This document shows, one piece after another, positions 23,772 to 32,627 of a DNA stretch of 42,115 nt. Position numbers and translations under genes: made by a program. The stretch spans positions 1-42,115 of the forward strand of contig JAMPFR010000026.1 in the NCBI GenBank assembly GCA_023664365.1, written 5' to 3'. This DNA is from Acetatifactor muris. GTDB taxonomy: Bacteria > Bacillota > Clostridia > Lachnospirales > Lachnospiraceae. How positions within the stretch are numbered: the stretch's first letter is position 1; every line of letters starts with the position of its first letter. The notes under the pieces were generated by a model. The model was not told the origin of the DNA. It was given only the letters and a program-made list of their open reading frames with translations, and ran no database searches.

Positions 23772-25121
23772 TTAGAACATTACATCCTGAATCAGGTTTG
23801 CCAGCTTTTCCGCTTCCTCCCGGATCACCTCCTGATCTTTACCCTCTATCATAACCCGTACCAGCGGCTCCGTGCCGGAAGGCCGAATCAGCACACGTCC
23901 CTCTCCTGCGAACTTCGCCTCCAGTTCCCTGATTGCCTCGGCAACTCTGGGATATTCCATGTACTTCTCCTTCTTATGATCCGCCACCTTGGCGTTCGCA
24001 AGGGCCTGAGGAAGCACCTCCATAATGCCTGCAAGCTCTGAAAGGCTTTTGCCTGTCTCCACCATGACCTGAAGCAGGTGCAGGGCGCTCAAGAGGCCGT
24101 CCCCTGTAGTGTTTTCGTCCAGAAAGATAATGTGTCCCGACTGTTCTCCCCCCAGGCTTGCGCCGATTTCCTTCATACGCTCCATGACATAGCGGTCGCC
24201 CACTTTTGTCTGCTCGATAGTCAGCCCGTTCTTCTCCCCCATTAAAAAGAATCCCAGGTTACTCATGACTGTAGCCACGATGGTATTCTTCTTCAGCTTT
24301 CCCCGGCTCTTCATGTGGTTTCCCACAATTGCCATAATCTGATCGCCGTCCACCACCTTGCCGTTCTCATCCACCGCCAACAGCCTGTCTGCATCCCCGT
24401 CAAAGGCCAGGCCGATATTTGCCTTTTCATAAACTACCCTGGCCTGCAGCTCCTCCATGTGGGTAGAACCGCAGTTAGAATTAATATTTGTTCCGTCCGG
24501 ATTGTTGTGGATGGCTACAATGCTGCCTCCCAGCTCCTTTAAGGCTTCCACGGAGGTGTAATAGGAAGCTCCCTCCGCGCAGTCCACTACCATCTTCAGG
24601 CCTTTAAGATTCACGGGAACCGCCCTGATGGAATGGTTTATGTATTCCTCCCTTGCGTCTGTGCGGTACTTCACCTTACCCACGCCAAGCCCTACGGGAA
24701 ACTTGATATCCTGCATATTTCCGCGAATCAGTTCTTCGATTTCATCCTCCAGCTGATCCGGCAGCTTATAGCCGTTTCCGTCAAAGAATTTAATGCCGTT
24801 GAACTCAACCGGATTGTGTGAGGCCGAAATGACAACTCCCGCATCCGCCCTGTAGTTCCGCGTCAGATATGCCACCGCAGGGGTGGGAAGCACTCCCACA
24901 AAGACGCAGTTGGCCCCTACGGAGCAGGCGCCTGCCATCAGCGCGTTGGCAAGCATGTCTCCGGAAATTCTTGTGTCGCAGCCTACCATAATGGTAGGCT
25001 TATGCTCCTTCTCCTTTGTGAGCACATATGCTCCCGCCTGCCCAAGCTGCATGGCAAACAACGGTGTCAAATCCTCATTTGCGACGCCCCTGACGCCGTC
25101 TGTTCCGAATAATCTGGCCAT
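23772..25121 (-). CDS. glmM: Phosphoglucosamine mutase
   Basis: 449 aa, the usual GlmM length; ATG at 25121 with GGAGGAAG upstream, two bases after cdaR. The N-terminus is MARLFGTDGVRGVANEDLTP. The active-site serine loop is VVISASHNPVE (S101), the metal-binding loop FDGDADR, the sugar-binding loop GGEQSGH, and the phosphate-binding loop RPSGTEPLVRVM. It converts glucosamine-6-phosphate to glucosamine-1-phosphate in the cytoplasm, leading to UDP-GlcNAc for peptidoglycan. In Firmicutes GlmM interacts with CdaA and can inhibit c-di-AMP synthesis, and the cdaA-cdaR-glmM order here matches that operon. Confidence 0.97.
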   Translation of the reverse strand: MARLFGTDGVRGVANEDLTPLFAMQLGQAGAYVLTKEKEHKPTIMVGCDTRISGDMLANALMAGACSVGANCVFVGVLPTPAVAYLTRNYRADAGVVISASHNPVEFNGIKFFDGNGYKLPDQLEDEIEELIRGNMQDIKFPVGLGVGKVKYRTDAREEYINHSIRAVPVNLKGLKMVVDCAEGASYYTSVEALKELGGSIVAIHNNPDGTNINSNCGSTHMEELQARVVYEKANIGLAFDGDADRLLAVDENGKVVDGDQIMAIVGNHMKSRGKLKKNTIVATVMSNLGFFLMGEKNGLTIEQTKVGDRYVMERMKEIGASLGGEQSGHIIFLDENTTGDGLLSALHLLQVMVETGKSLSELAGIMEVLPQALANAKVADHKKEKYMEYPRVAEAIRELEAKFAGEGRVLIRPSGTEPLVRVMIEGKDQEVIREEAEKLANLIQDVMF

Positions 25122-25123
25122 TC

Positions 25124-26422
25124 TTATACTTCCTCCGGTTTTATAAACCTTACTGTTATTGTAATTTCATCCTCCATGGATACCTTATCCGGAGAAACAC
25201 CCTCAGGCAGGGTAAACGCAACGGGAATCCTGTAATCCGTTTCCTCCGGTTCCTCTATTTCTTCCTCCGCCAGCCATGCTTCGACGTCCACCTGTCCCCG
25301 GATCAGATCCTCCTGCACCGCCTGAACATCCTTTTCCAGTCCGGAAACCGTCAGCTTATAGCCTTCATCCGGCTCTACCAGCTCCAGCTCATAGCCTTCC
25401 GGTATATTGACAAATTCAAAGTCATCCGCGCTCAGCGCAATGGTTCTGTCCACTACGGGCTCCACATAGACGGTTACCGTCACCCGCCCGTTAAAGCTGC
25501 TGTCCGCAAGCCTCACATTATCCTTCAGATAATCCCTGATATTGACGGTATTCACCACATTGCCTTCGGCCCCCGTAATATCAAGCTGCTCCGGGGGAAT
25601 CGATACGCTGTTGATACCGGCAATCACCGTTGCCGGCCCTGCAATTCTCACGGTCTCCGTGTCGCATTCCACCTGTCCCGTAGCCAGGTAACCCTCTGCG
25701 GGCGTCCCTGTCACCGCCAGCTTCACAGGCACTTCCTTCACCGCCAGCACCTCCACCGTCATATGAATGGAATTCACATTTGTGAACACGTTGGAGAACT
25801 CCAGAAGATTTCCTTCCGCATCATAAAGCTTAGGCTCTACATTCAGGGACATACTGTTGGTTGCGCCGCCCACGTCAACCTCCACCCGGGCATAACTGAT
25901 TTTCTCCACCGCCGACTCCGGACCGGTCACGCTGATATAGTTCTGATCCGCGGAGGAACTCATCACAAGATAGCCCTCCGCCACCTCACCCACTGTCTGA
26001 CTCTGTACCCGAATCAATTTGCTGGCGCTTTCCTCCACATTCAGACGCACCGTCTCGTGGTCTCCCCGTATAGAGTCGTACCTGGTGGAAGAAACCCCCT
26101 GAATACTATATGAAATAGCAATGGTATTAATGTCTGTCAGCTTGCTCACATCTGCAACCGCCACAATATCAGACGCCCTGAGATCCCTCGTGACACTTTT
26201 GGGCGCCCGGATAGTCACCCGCACAACGTCCGAATTATCTATTATCTCGTAGACCTTGTTTTCCTCCTCCAGCAGATTCGTGTTGGTCAGTCTGACGGAA
26301 ATACCGGAAAAGGTAACGGTTTCCGGCGGATCGTTTATCTGTACTGCCAGAAACCACAGTACAAAGGCCACGAGCAGGGAAACCAGCTTCAGTCCCCAGT
26401 TATGAAATATCTTCTTTTTCAT
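25124..26422 (-). CDS. cdaR: YbbR-domain membrane protein, CdaA regulator
   Basis: 432 aa from the ATG at 26422 (MKKKIFHNWGLKLVSLLVAF), which overlaps the end of cdaA by 23 bases; the frame reaches 26476, but those codons lie within cdaA and add a non-signal-like sequence. One membrane helix (about 9-29) is followed by LAVQINDPPE, then by about four YbbR repeats on the outside, recognisable from repeated VPVKLAVTGTPAEGYLATGQ-like stretches and PEQLDITGAEGNVV. The tail is acidic (AWLAEEEIEEPEE). It binds CdaA and modulates c-di-AMP synthesis in Bacillus and Listeria; the direction of control in this organism is unknown. Confidence 0.92.
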   Translation of the reverse strand: MKKKIFHNWGLKLVSLLVAFVLWFLAVQINDPPETVTFSGISVRLTNTNLLEEENKVYEIIDNSDVVRVTIRAPKSVTRDLRASDIVAVADVSKLTDINTIAISYSIQGVSSTRYDSIRGDHETVRLNVEESASKLIRVQSQTVGEVAEGYLVMSSSADQNYISVTGPESAVEKISYARVEVDVGGATNSMSLNVEPKLYDAEGNLLEFSNVFTNVNSIHMTVEVLAVKEVPVKLAVTGTPAEGYLATGQVECDTETVRIAGPATVIAGINSVSIPPEQLDITGAEGNVVNTVNIRDYLKDNVRLADSSFNGRVTVTVYVEPVVDRTIALSADDFEFVNIPEGYELELVEPDEGYKLTVSGLEKDVQAVQEDLIRGQVDVEAWLAEEEIEEPEETDYRIPVAFTLPEGVSPDKVSMEDEITITVRFIKPEEV

Positions 26423-27296
26423 TCTTCGCCTTGCTCCTCCCCTTCCAGATATGCTTCCCTTTGGGCTTTTCCTCATTCTGCCTGTTTAAAATCTGCTGCA
26501 GCCTGGCCTTCAGCTCATCAGGCCCCAGGCCTCTCTCAAGCCGGCCTTCGTAAGCCACGCTTACCTTGCCCGTCTCCTCGGAGACAATGACGGTCAGGGA
26601 ATCCGTGGCCTCGGAGATGCCTACGCCCGCTCTGTGACGGGTTCCCAGTTCCTTGCTCAGATCCAGATTATCCGACAGGGGCAGATAACAGGTGGCGGAG
26701 GTAATTCTGTTCCCCCGCACAATAACAGCTCCGTCGTGAAGCGGAGTGTTGTGTTCAAATATATTGATAAGCAGCTGGTTTGTGACAATACCGTCCACCT
26801 CTATACCGGTGCGCTCGTAATCCCGCAGGGACTCATTCTGCTCGATGACAATCAATGCTCCGGTTCTGGCTCTGCCCATCTCAAAGCTGGCCTTGACGAT
26901 CTCATTGATGGTCTTCTCGGAAAAATGCTCCTGCTCCCGTTTGGAGGCGTCGGAAAACACCCCGGAGGGAAGGAAATTCTTTTTTCCCAGCTGCTCCAAC
27001 GCATGCCGCAGCTCCGGCTGCATCACCACCACAATGGCAATCACCGCAAAGCTCAGCAGATTTTCCGCCAGCCAGAGTATGGTGCTCATATCCATAATAA
27101 AGGCCAGCAGCAGCACTACGCAGATTACAATAAGCCCCTTCAGCAGCTGCCAGGCCCGGGTGGTCTTCATCCAGGCCAGAATATAGTATACCAGAAAGGC
27201 AATGATCAGGATTTCCAAAATATCTCCCGCCTCAATCGTCGTCCGGTATGTGCTGAAACCTTTTACATAATTCACTAATGTGTCAACCCACTGCAT
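26400..27296 (-). CDS. cdaA: Membrane diadenylate cyclase
   Basis: 298 aa; ATG at 27296. Three membrane helices lie at about 27-95 (ILEILIIAFLVYYILAWM, LLKGLIVICVVLLLAFIM, LLSFAVIAIVVVMQP). The DAC domain (about 115-255) shows GALIVIEQ, NTPLHDGAVIV with the DGA motif (188-190), GTRHRAGVGISE with RHR (220-222), and the C-terminal SVAYEGRLERGL. These are the residues that bind and join two ATP molecules into cyclic di-AMP. The charged tail is slightly long. Product: the second messenger controlling potassium and osmolyte transport and wall homeostasis. Gene order cdaA-cdaR-glmM is the conserved one. Confidence 0.96.
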   Translation of the reverse strand: MQWVDTLVNYVKGFSTYRTTIEAGDILEILIIAFLVYYILAWMKTTRAWQLLKGLIVICVVLLLAFIMDMSTILWLAENLLSFAVIAIVVVMQPELRHALEQLGKKNFLPSGVFSDASKREQEHFSEKTINEIVKASFEMGRARTGALIVIEQNESLRDYERTGIEVDGIVTNQLLINIFEHNTPLHDGAVIVRGNRITSATCYLPLSDNLDLSKELGTRHRAGVGISEATDSLTVIVSEETGKVSVAYEGRLERGLGPDELKARLQQILNRQNEEKPKGKHIWKGRSKAKNEKEDIS

Positions 27297-27326
27297 CTGC
27301 CTTATGTCTCACTTTATCTTTAATAA

Positions 27327-28439
27327 TTAAAACAATTCCTCGTAGTCGTCGCTTTCTGTATTTTCATCGTCCAAATCCACGTTCCCCACGGTGACGCTTT
27401 TTCCGCCTCTGTAATCTCCTCTTGCCCTTCCGGCTCCCGACATGCCGCCGGCTCTGCTCCTGGTTCTCTCCGGAACCCGCTCCATGGTGACGCTGCGCTC
27501 GCCGCTCCTGTGACGCTGTGTGTTAATCCGCTTCACGGTTTTGGCCGGGGCAGACACCGTCATCTTGGGAACCGCCTTGACATAATAATAATATTCGTCA
27601 TCCTCAAACTGTACCTTTTCCGTCCGGCTGTAGTCCACACAGAAGCGGAAAAATTCGATTACCTTCGCCACTGCCAGCGCCAGAAGCGATCCAAGCAGGG
27701 CGAAGCCCACGGAAAGATTGATGTCGTATACCAGATCTCCCACCAGCAGAATCACAATATCCGTCATGGCTCCCGCCACCATTGCAATGGTCCACACATG
27801 GTCAAAGGACATTCTCCTGATAAGGTAAACTACCAGAATAGTGATTGCAAAGGCGGCAATGACTACCAGCATCTCTTTGTTCTTAATGATTCCATCGATA
27901 ATCAGCCGCAGCTTCGCTATGGCGTCGCTGTCCTCCATAGTGCCCAGAGCGGGCGCACTGGCAAGCACTGTCTGAAAGAAATAGTGAACCGCCACGCCGC
28001 ACCCTACCGATACAACCGACGCCGGCGAACAGAGCAGCCCTGCCGCGATGGGAACCACATAGGGAATCTTCATGGCACAGAGCAGAGGCGTCACCAGCAC
28101 CAGCACCGAATCCTTGGGGCTGAACCGGAAAAACAGCAAAAACATCACAAGAAACATACACAGCCCCACCAGAGCCACTTCCATGGAAAGCGCATACAGA
28201 TGCAGCAGGCTGAACACCGCTCCAAACATTACTATGCAGCCTGTGGGCAGAAATGAACACATCAGCGACACAATCAACACGATGGCGATATTGTCAAGCC
28301 TTGTCATGTAGCCTATTTTACCGTTCAGCGTGTTCAGTACAATCAAAGCAAACAAAAACTTTACTATAGGCAGGATGAACACCTCATACCTGCTGTACAG
28401 CATTTTTATACGTTCTCTTATTTCCAGCAATCCTGTCAT
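27327..28439 (-). CDS. Multi-pass membrane protein with charged C-terminal tail, conserved unknown
   Basis: 370 aa; ATG at 28439 with GGAGGAAAT upstream, start overlapping the previous stop (ATGA). About eight or nine membrane helices fill residues 15-265, for example FILPIVKFLFALIVLNTL, VFSLLHLYALSMEVALVGLC, MLVVIAAFAITILVVYLI and LSVGFALLGSLLALAVAKVI. The last 110 residues are cytoplasmic-type, Arg/Ser/Gly rich, and include YYYYVKAVPKMTV and KTVKRINTQRHR, which I recall as a conserved signature of unannotated Lachnospiraceae proteins. No transporter or enzyme motif is visible. It sits 30 bases upstream of cdaA in the same operon, so a link to c-di-AMP control or the cell envelope is plausible but unproven. 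Confidence 0.7.
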   Translation of the reverse strand: MTGLLEIRERIKMLYSRYEVFILPIVKFLFALIVLNTLNGKIGYMTRLDNIAIVLIVSLMCSFLPTGCIVMFGAVFSLLHLYALSMEVALVGLCMFLVMFLLFFRFSPKDSVLVLVTPLLCAMKIPYVVPIAAGLLCSPASVVSVGCGVAVHYFFQTVLASAPALGTMEDSDAIAKLRLIIDGIIKNKEMLVVIAAFAITILVVYLIRRMSFDHVWTIAMVAGAMTDIVILLVGDLVYDINLSVGFALLGSLLALAVAKVIEFFRFCVDYSRTEKVQFEDDEYYYYVKAVPKMTVSAPAKTVKRINTQRHRSGERSVTMERVPERTRSRAGGMSGAGRARGDYRGGKSVTVGNVDLDDENTESDDYEELF

Positions 28440-28858
28440 TTATTTCCTCCGGCCGTCTTCTTTCCGGCGCTTTCGCCGCCATAGAGAGAACCCAGCTTTT
28501 TTAAATTATGATAATAGCGCTTCAGGCTGTTCTTCGCCTTTACATAGCGGTAAGTGCTGATAATATATGTCAGCAGGCCGTACGCCACAATGGAGATGGC
28601 ATAATTAATCAGTATCTCCTTTGCAAAGCCAAGCAGATCCATCTTGTACAAATCCTGCATAAACTCCTCAAAGTCATACAGCATGTACAGCGCAAAGATG
28701 ATTCCAAAGGCAATGGTGCCGCAGACAACGGACTTCAGCACCTGAACGGCAATGTAATCACTGCGGAAATAATTGCCGATTTTCACGTTCTTCCTGCCCT
28801 CGCCGCTCTCATAAGAAGCCAATTGGGTCATCAATATCACTCGTTCCTCATTCAGCAT
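28436..28858 (-). CDS. Small membrane protein with two helices, conserved unknown
   Basis: 140 aa; ATG at 28858 with AGGAGG upstream; ten bases after yvyF and overlapping the next gene by four bases, hence translationally coupled to it. After a short soluble N-terminus (MLNEERVILMTQLASYESGE) come two hydrophobic spans, SVVCGTIAFGIIFALYMLY (about 43-62) and ILINYAISIVAYGLLTYII (about 85-104). The basic C-terminal stretch contains RYVKAKNSLKRYYHNLKKLG. No known domain. The coupling suggests that it forms a complex with the 370-aa protein encoded next. Confidence 0.7.
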   Translation of the reverse strand: MLNEERVILMTQLASYESGEGRKNVKIGNYFRSDYIAVQVLKSVVCGTIAFGIIFALYMLYDFEEFMQDLYKMDLLGFAKEILINYAISIVAYGLLTYIISTYRYVKAKNSLKRYYHNLKKLGSLYGGESAGKKTAGGNK

Positions 28859-28868
28859 GGAAAGCCTC

Positions 28869-29279
28869 CTATTTCAGGAACCTCATCTTAGCTCCGGCGT
28901 CCTCTTTACTTTCCTTCTGAGGCGCGGGCTTCGGCCGTCCCGAATTCAACACATCCTTAAAGTCCCTCGTCATGTTTCCCTTGCACTTTTCGCAGAATCT
29001 CCCGCAGCGGATAGGCGCTCCGCAGGATTCACAGGTCAGGTACAGGGCGGAATCCTCCGTAACCTCAAGACGCTCGTCCCGCAGCCACTGGCGAATCTGC
29101 GCCGCATCCACGTCACATGCCTCTGCTACCTGGGGAATTCCCACGCCCTTATGCTCCCTGATATACTCCTTTACCTCCTGAAACTTTGCCTCCAGACTCT
29201 CCCGACAGACCGGGCAGGTGCTGGGGCCCGAAACATAGTTGAAAATCCTTCCACAAACTCTGCAATTTCTAATATTCAT
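28869..29279 (-). CDS. yvyF: YvyF-like flagellar operon protein (zinc ribbon plus HTH)
   Basis: 136 aa from the ATG at 29279 (CGGAGG five bases upstream); a ten-codon-longer start lacks a ribosome site. It opens with a zinc ribbon (CRVCG and CPVC), then a MerR-like helix-turn-helix (GVGIPQVAEACDVDAAQIRQ, WLRDERLEV), then a second ribbon (CESCG, CEKC). This matches the 'flagellar operon protein' family (TIGR03826; YvyF of Bacillus, encoded between comF and flgM). It lies 29 bases after comF, reproducing the comF-yvyF pair, though flgM and the hook-associated genes do not follow here. It is a presumed DNA- or RNA-binding regulator of late flagellar genes. Confidence 0.85.
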   Translation of the reverse strand: MNIRNCRVCGRIFNYVSGPSTCPVCRESLEAKFQEVKEYIREHKGVGIPQVAEACDVDAAQIRQWLRDERLEVTEDSALYLTCESCGAPIRCGRFCEKCKGNMTRDFKDVLNSGRPKPAPQKESKEDAGAKMRFLK

Positions 29280-29308
29280 AGTATCCTCCGTTTTTGCGGC
29301 AAAATTCA

Positions 29309-30091
29309 TTATACACCCGCTCCGCAGGCCAGAGTAACAAAATAAACCCGCTCTGCACCGGCTGCCCTCAACGCCCTTGCCGCCTCATCGATGGTAGCCC
29401 CGGTGGTATAAATGTCATCGAAAACTAGAATCGTCTTTAATTTTACATCATTTTTCGGTATATTGAAAGCCCTTTTCAAATTATTTTGACGTTCCTCCCG
29501 ATTTAATTTTTTCTGGGGGGTGGTATTCCTGGTCCGCACCAGCAGATGGCTGTAAACGGGAATGCCCATCCGCCGTCCCACCGCGTCGGCCAGCAGCTCC
29601 GCCTGGTTGTAGCCCCGGACGGCCCTGCGGCGCCTGTGCAGCGGAATGGGAACAAAGCCGTCAGGCTGCAGTCCTCTGATATAATCCCCCAGATAATCCG
29701 CAAGCTGTTCCCCGAAAAACTCGGCGTATTCTCTCCTTCCCCCATACTTGAAGCGGTAGATGGGCTCCGCAGCGCTGTCGTATTCATAGAGCGCCCTGCC
29801 CCTCTCAAAAAGATGTGCTTTCTCCCGGCAGTCCCCGCAGTATTCCTGTCCTTCCTCCGTCTTTTTGCCGCACCGCATACACCAGGGCGGCGTGAGAAGT
29901 TTCAGCCTGTCCATACATTTCAGACATATCTTCTCTCCCCGCCGCCCCACAATATCGTCACAGACAGGACAGCGCCGCGGATAAACCGCCTGCAGAACAA
30001 TTTCGGGAAGTATCGCAACACCCGTTTTGATAACATGTGATTTCTTATTTTCTTTTATGTTTTCGTCTATATTTTCCCGTGCATTCCCCAT
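29309..30091 (-). CDS. comF: ComF-family phosphoribosyltransferase-like competence protein
   Basis: 260 aa from the ATG at 30091 (GGAGGAGGG upstream); the frame is open to 30166, but the earlier codons overlap hairpins and lack a ribosome site. It has the ComF zinc-binding N-terminus with four CXXC pairs (CPVC, CLKC, CMRC, CGDC). Next come YRFKYGGRREYAEFFGEQL, FVPIPLHRRRRAVRGYNQAE and RTRNTTPQKKLNREERQNNL. The PRPP-binding loop is ILVFDDIYTTGATIDEAARA. In Bacillus ComFC helps DNA uptake/processing during transformation; the exact biochemistry is unsettled. Between recD2 and yvyF. Confidence 0.93.
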   Translation of the reverse strand: MGNARENIDENIKENKKSHVIKTGVAILPEIVLQAVYPRRCPVCDDIVGRRGEKICLKCMDRLKLLTPPWCMRCGKKTEEGQEYCGDCREKAHLFERGRALYEYDSAAEPIYRFKYGGRREYAEFFGEQLADYLGDYIRGLQPDGFVPIPLHRRRRAVRGYNQAELLADAVGRRMGIPVYSHLLVRTRNTTPQKKLNREERQNNLKRAFNIPKNDVKLKTILVFDDIYTTGATIDEAARALRAAGAERVYFVTLACGAGV

Positions 30092-30135
30092 ACATAGCCC
30101 TCCTCCTGATTCGCTGCACTTCATAACATCCATCA

Positions 30136-30210
30136 TGCCGCCTCCGGCGGCGCAAACCAATCCCACGGAATCTGCGGCTCCGAGAAGAATCGCTTCTCCT
30201 GCGATTCTTC
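30136..30210. repeat. Two perfect hairpins between recD2 and comF
   Basis: GCCGCC (30136-30141) / GGCGGC (30145-30150) with a 3-base loop, and GAAGAATCGC (30184-30193) / GCGATTCTTC (30201-30210) with a 7-base loop. No U-run follows either on the minus strand, so they are not typical terminators; they may attenuate read-through or protect mRNA ends inside the operon. Confidence 0.65.
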
Positions 30211-30227
30211 AGTGTGAAAACCCGGCC

Positions 30228-32462
30228 TCAGCCCATGGGCAGTGCGCATTCCCGGATCCTACGATCCAATGCGGTATAACGCCTGTTATCATCAGTGTTG
30301 TCGATCATATCCCGCACCGTTGCGCTGCTTCCCAAAATCGTCACGCAGCTTTTGGCCCTTGTAATTGCCGTGTACAGCAGATTTCTGTTGAACAGTACCC
30401 TTGCACCGCCCAGCAGAGGCAGAATAACCGCCGGATACTCGCTGCCCTGGGATTTGTGGATGGTAATGGCATAGGACAGCTCCAGTTCCTCCAGCAGAGA
30501 AAAAGGATAAGTCACCCTGCGCTGTTCGTCATACTCCACAACCAGACTGGCTGCATTCTCATCAATCCGAAGAATCCGGCCCATATCACCGTTGAAAACC
30601 CCCACTCCCTTATCCACGGGAATCCCGTATTTGCTGACAATCTCCCACTCCAGCTGGTAATTGTTCTTCACCTGCATGACCTTGTCTCCCTCCCGGTAAA
30701 TCCCGGATCCATGGACATGCTCCCGCTTCTTTGCGTCGGGCGGATTCAGATATTGCTGCAGAATACCGTTCAATGTCTCACATCCCAGGCTTCCCTTCCG
30801 CATAGGCGTCAGCACCTGAATGTCAAAAGGAGTCGTCCCCACATATTTGGGCAGCTTTTCACGAATCAGCTGTATCATGTGCTTGTATATGACATTTGCG
30901 TCGGTTCTCTCCAGCATAAAAAAGTCTCTGGATTTATTATCCAGGGCAATCTGCTGCCCGCTGTTAATTCTGTGTGCATTGACGATAATGTCGCTTTCCT
31001 CTGCCTGACGGAATATCTTTTCCAGCTCCACCATGGGAAACTGCCTGCTCTCTATTAAATCCCGCAGTACCTGCCCCGGCCCCACGCTGGGCAGCTGATT
31101 CACGTCTCCCACCAGAATCAGCCTGGTTCCGGGCACGACAGCCTTCAGAAGCGCCTGAAAAAGCTGAATATCCACCATGGACATCTCATCAATAATAATA
31201 ACATCTGTTTCTAATGGATTATCCTCGTTTCGCTCAAACCGAACCTTCCTTGCAGCTTCATCGGAAAGGGCGCCGTTCAGCTCCAGCATACGGTGAATGG
31301 TTCTGGCTTCAAAGCCTGTGGCTTCTGTCATACGCTTTGCGGCGCGGCCGGTGGGCGCTGCCAGAAAAATATCCAGTCCCTCCGCCTCAAAGTAGCGGAT
31401 AATCATGTTTATGGTTGTGGTCTTCCCCGTTCCCGGGCCGCCGGACAGGATAAACAGCCCGTTCCGGATACACTCTGCAGCTGCCTTAAGCTGCAGCTCA
31501 TTGGGTTCCAGCTCCAGGCTCTTTGCCAGCTTTTCCAGCCTTTTTTCAATAGCTGTATTCTGAGAGGGAAGGTTTTCCGCCTCCGCCATGGGAACATTCA
31601 GCTCCATCAGCATCCTGGCGCAGTTCAGCTCCGCATAGTAGTAGGAGGACGCAAAAGCGCTGTCTCCCTTTATCACCAGCTTTTTATCCATCATCAGATT
31701 ATCCAGCTGGGGGCGCACATTCTCCCGATCTATCCCCAGCAGGGCCTGCGCCCGCTCCAGCAACTCCTCCACCGGCAGGAAGCAGTGCCCTTCCCCCACC
31801 GCCTGCAGCAGCACATAGAGAATGCCGCTGCGGATGCGATAATCGGAATCTGTGTGTATCCCGATTTTTGAAGCCAGCTCATCCGCCATGCGGAAGCCCA
31901 CCCCTGAAATGTCTTCCGCAAGCCTGTAAGGATTTTCCTTCATGACTCCGTAAAGCTCCATGCCGTAGGTATCGTATATTTTCACAGCCAGAGCGTTGGA
32001 GATGCCGTACTGCTGCAAATAAACCATAGCGTCCCGCAAATCCTTTTTTTCTTCCATCTGCACGGCAATTTCTCTGGCCTTGCGCTCGCTGATGCCCTTT
32101 ATCTCCGTCAGCCGCTCCGGCTCCTCCTCTATGATGCGAAAGGTATCATCCCCGAACTTTTTCACAATCCTTGCAGCAAGCGCCGCACCCACTCCCTTTA
32201 CGGCTCCCGAACCCAGATATCGCTCCATTCCGGCACTGTCCTCAGGGATCACCGTGTGAAAGCCGGCCAGTTTAAACTGCTTGCCGTATACGGGATGCTC
32301 CACATAATCTCCCCGGGCGGAAATGGTCTCGCCCTGAGTCAGTCCCCTGCACATGCCCACACAGGTAATTTCCTCTCCTTCCACAGTCAGGCTCATAACC
32401 GTATAGCCGTTCTCTTTGTTCTGGAAAATAATGTGATCCACATATCCGTTAATTGTTTCCAT
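30228..32462 (-). CDS. recD2: RecD2-type SF1B 5'-3' DNA helicase
   Basis: 744 aa from the ATG at 32462 (AGGAG seven bases upstream); a longer frame to 32558 adds 32 unrelated residues. N-terminal OB-like region (INGYVDHIIFQNKENGYTVM), helix-hairpin-helix repeats (GSGAVKGVGAALAARIVKKF, LTEIKGISERKAREIA, ISGVGFRMADELASKIG), then helicase domains: LSGGPGTGKTTTINM (Walker A, about 341-348), LAAPTGRAAKRM, IIIDEMSMVD (Walker B), LVGDVNQLPSVGPGQVLRD, LTPMRKGSLGC, and the C-terminal ITIHKSQGSEYPAVILPL and LLYTAITRAK. The long N-terminus separates RecD2 from RecBCD's RecD. Works in DNA repair and replication restart without RecBC. Confidence 0.95.
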   Translation of the reverse strand: METINGYVDHIIFQNKENGYTVMSLTVEGEEITCVGMCRGLTQGETISARGDYVEHPVYGKQFKLAGFHTVIPEDSAGMERYLGSGAVKGVGAALAARIVKKFGDDTFRIIEEEPERLTEIKGISERKAREIAVQMEEKKDLRDAMVYLQQYGISNALAVKIYDTYGMELYGVMKENPYRLAEDISGVGFRMADELASKIGIHTDSDYRIRSGILYVLLQAVGEGHCFLPVEELLERAQALLGIDRENVRPQLDNLMMDKKLVIKGDSAFASSYYYAELNCARMLMELNVPMAEAENLPSQNTAIEKRLEKLAKSLELEPNELQLKAAAECIRNGLFILSGGPGTGKTTTINMIIRYFEAEGLDIFLAAPTGRAAKRMTEATGFEARTIHRMLELNGALSDEAARKVRFERNEDNPLETDVIIIDEMSMVDIQLFQALLKAVVPGTRLILVGDVNQLPSVGPGQVLRDLIESRQFPMVELEKIFRQAEESDIIVNAHRINSGQQIALDNKSRDFFMLERTDANVIYKHMIQLIREKLPKYVGTTPFDIQVLTPMRKGSLGCETLNGILQQYLNPPDAKKREHVHGSGIYREGDKVMQVKNNYQLEWEIVSKYGIPVDKGVGVFNGDMGRILRIDENAASLVVEYDEQRRVTYPFSLLEELELSYAITIHKSQGSEYPAVILPLLGGARVLFNRNLLYTAITRAKSCVTILGSSATVRDMIDNTDDNRRYTALDRRIRECALPMG

Positions 32463-32579
32463 GCATTTTCTCCTGTTTGGTATCGGAATGTTTATGGCCT
32501 CTGCCGGACAAGACACCTGTGCCACAGGCGCCGGCAGATGAAGCTGTCTGAACGACATGATTTCTCAATAGACTTAAAA

Positions 32580-32603
32580 AGGCTGCCCTGTTTCAAGCAG
32601 CCT
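32580..32603 (-). terminator. Terminator of the mbl-flagellar operon
   Basis: AGGCTGC (32580-32586) pairs with GCAGCCT (32597-32603) around a 10-base loop; on the minus strand it is followed by TTTTAAG. It is about 25 bases past the rod-binding gene's stop and also separates that operon from recD2. Confidence 0.8.
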
Positions 32604-32627
32604 AAAAACTGTTTCATTTTCTCTGAT

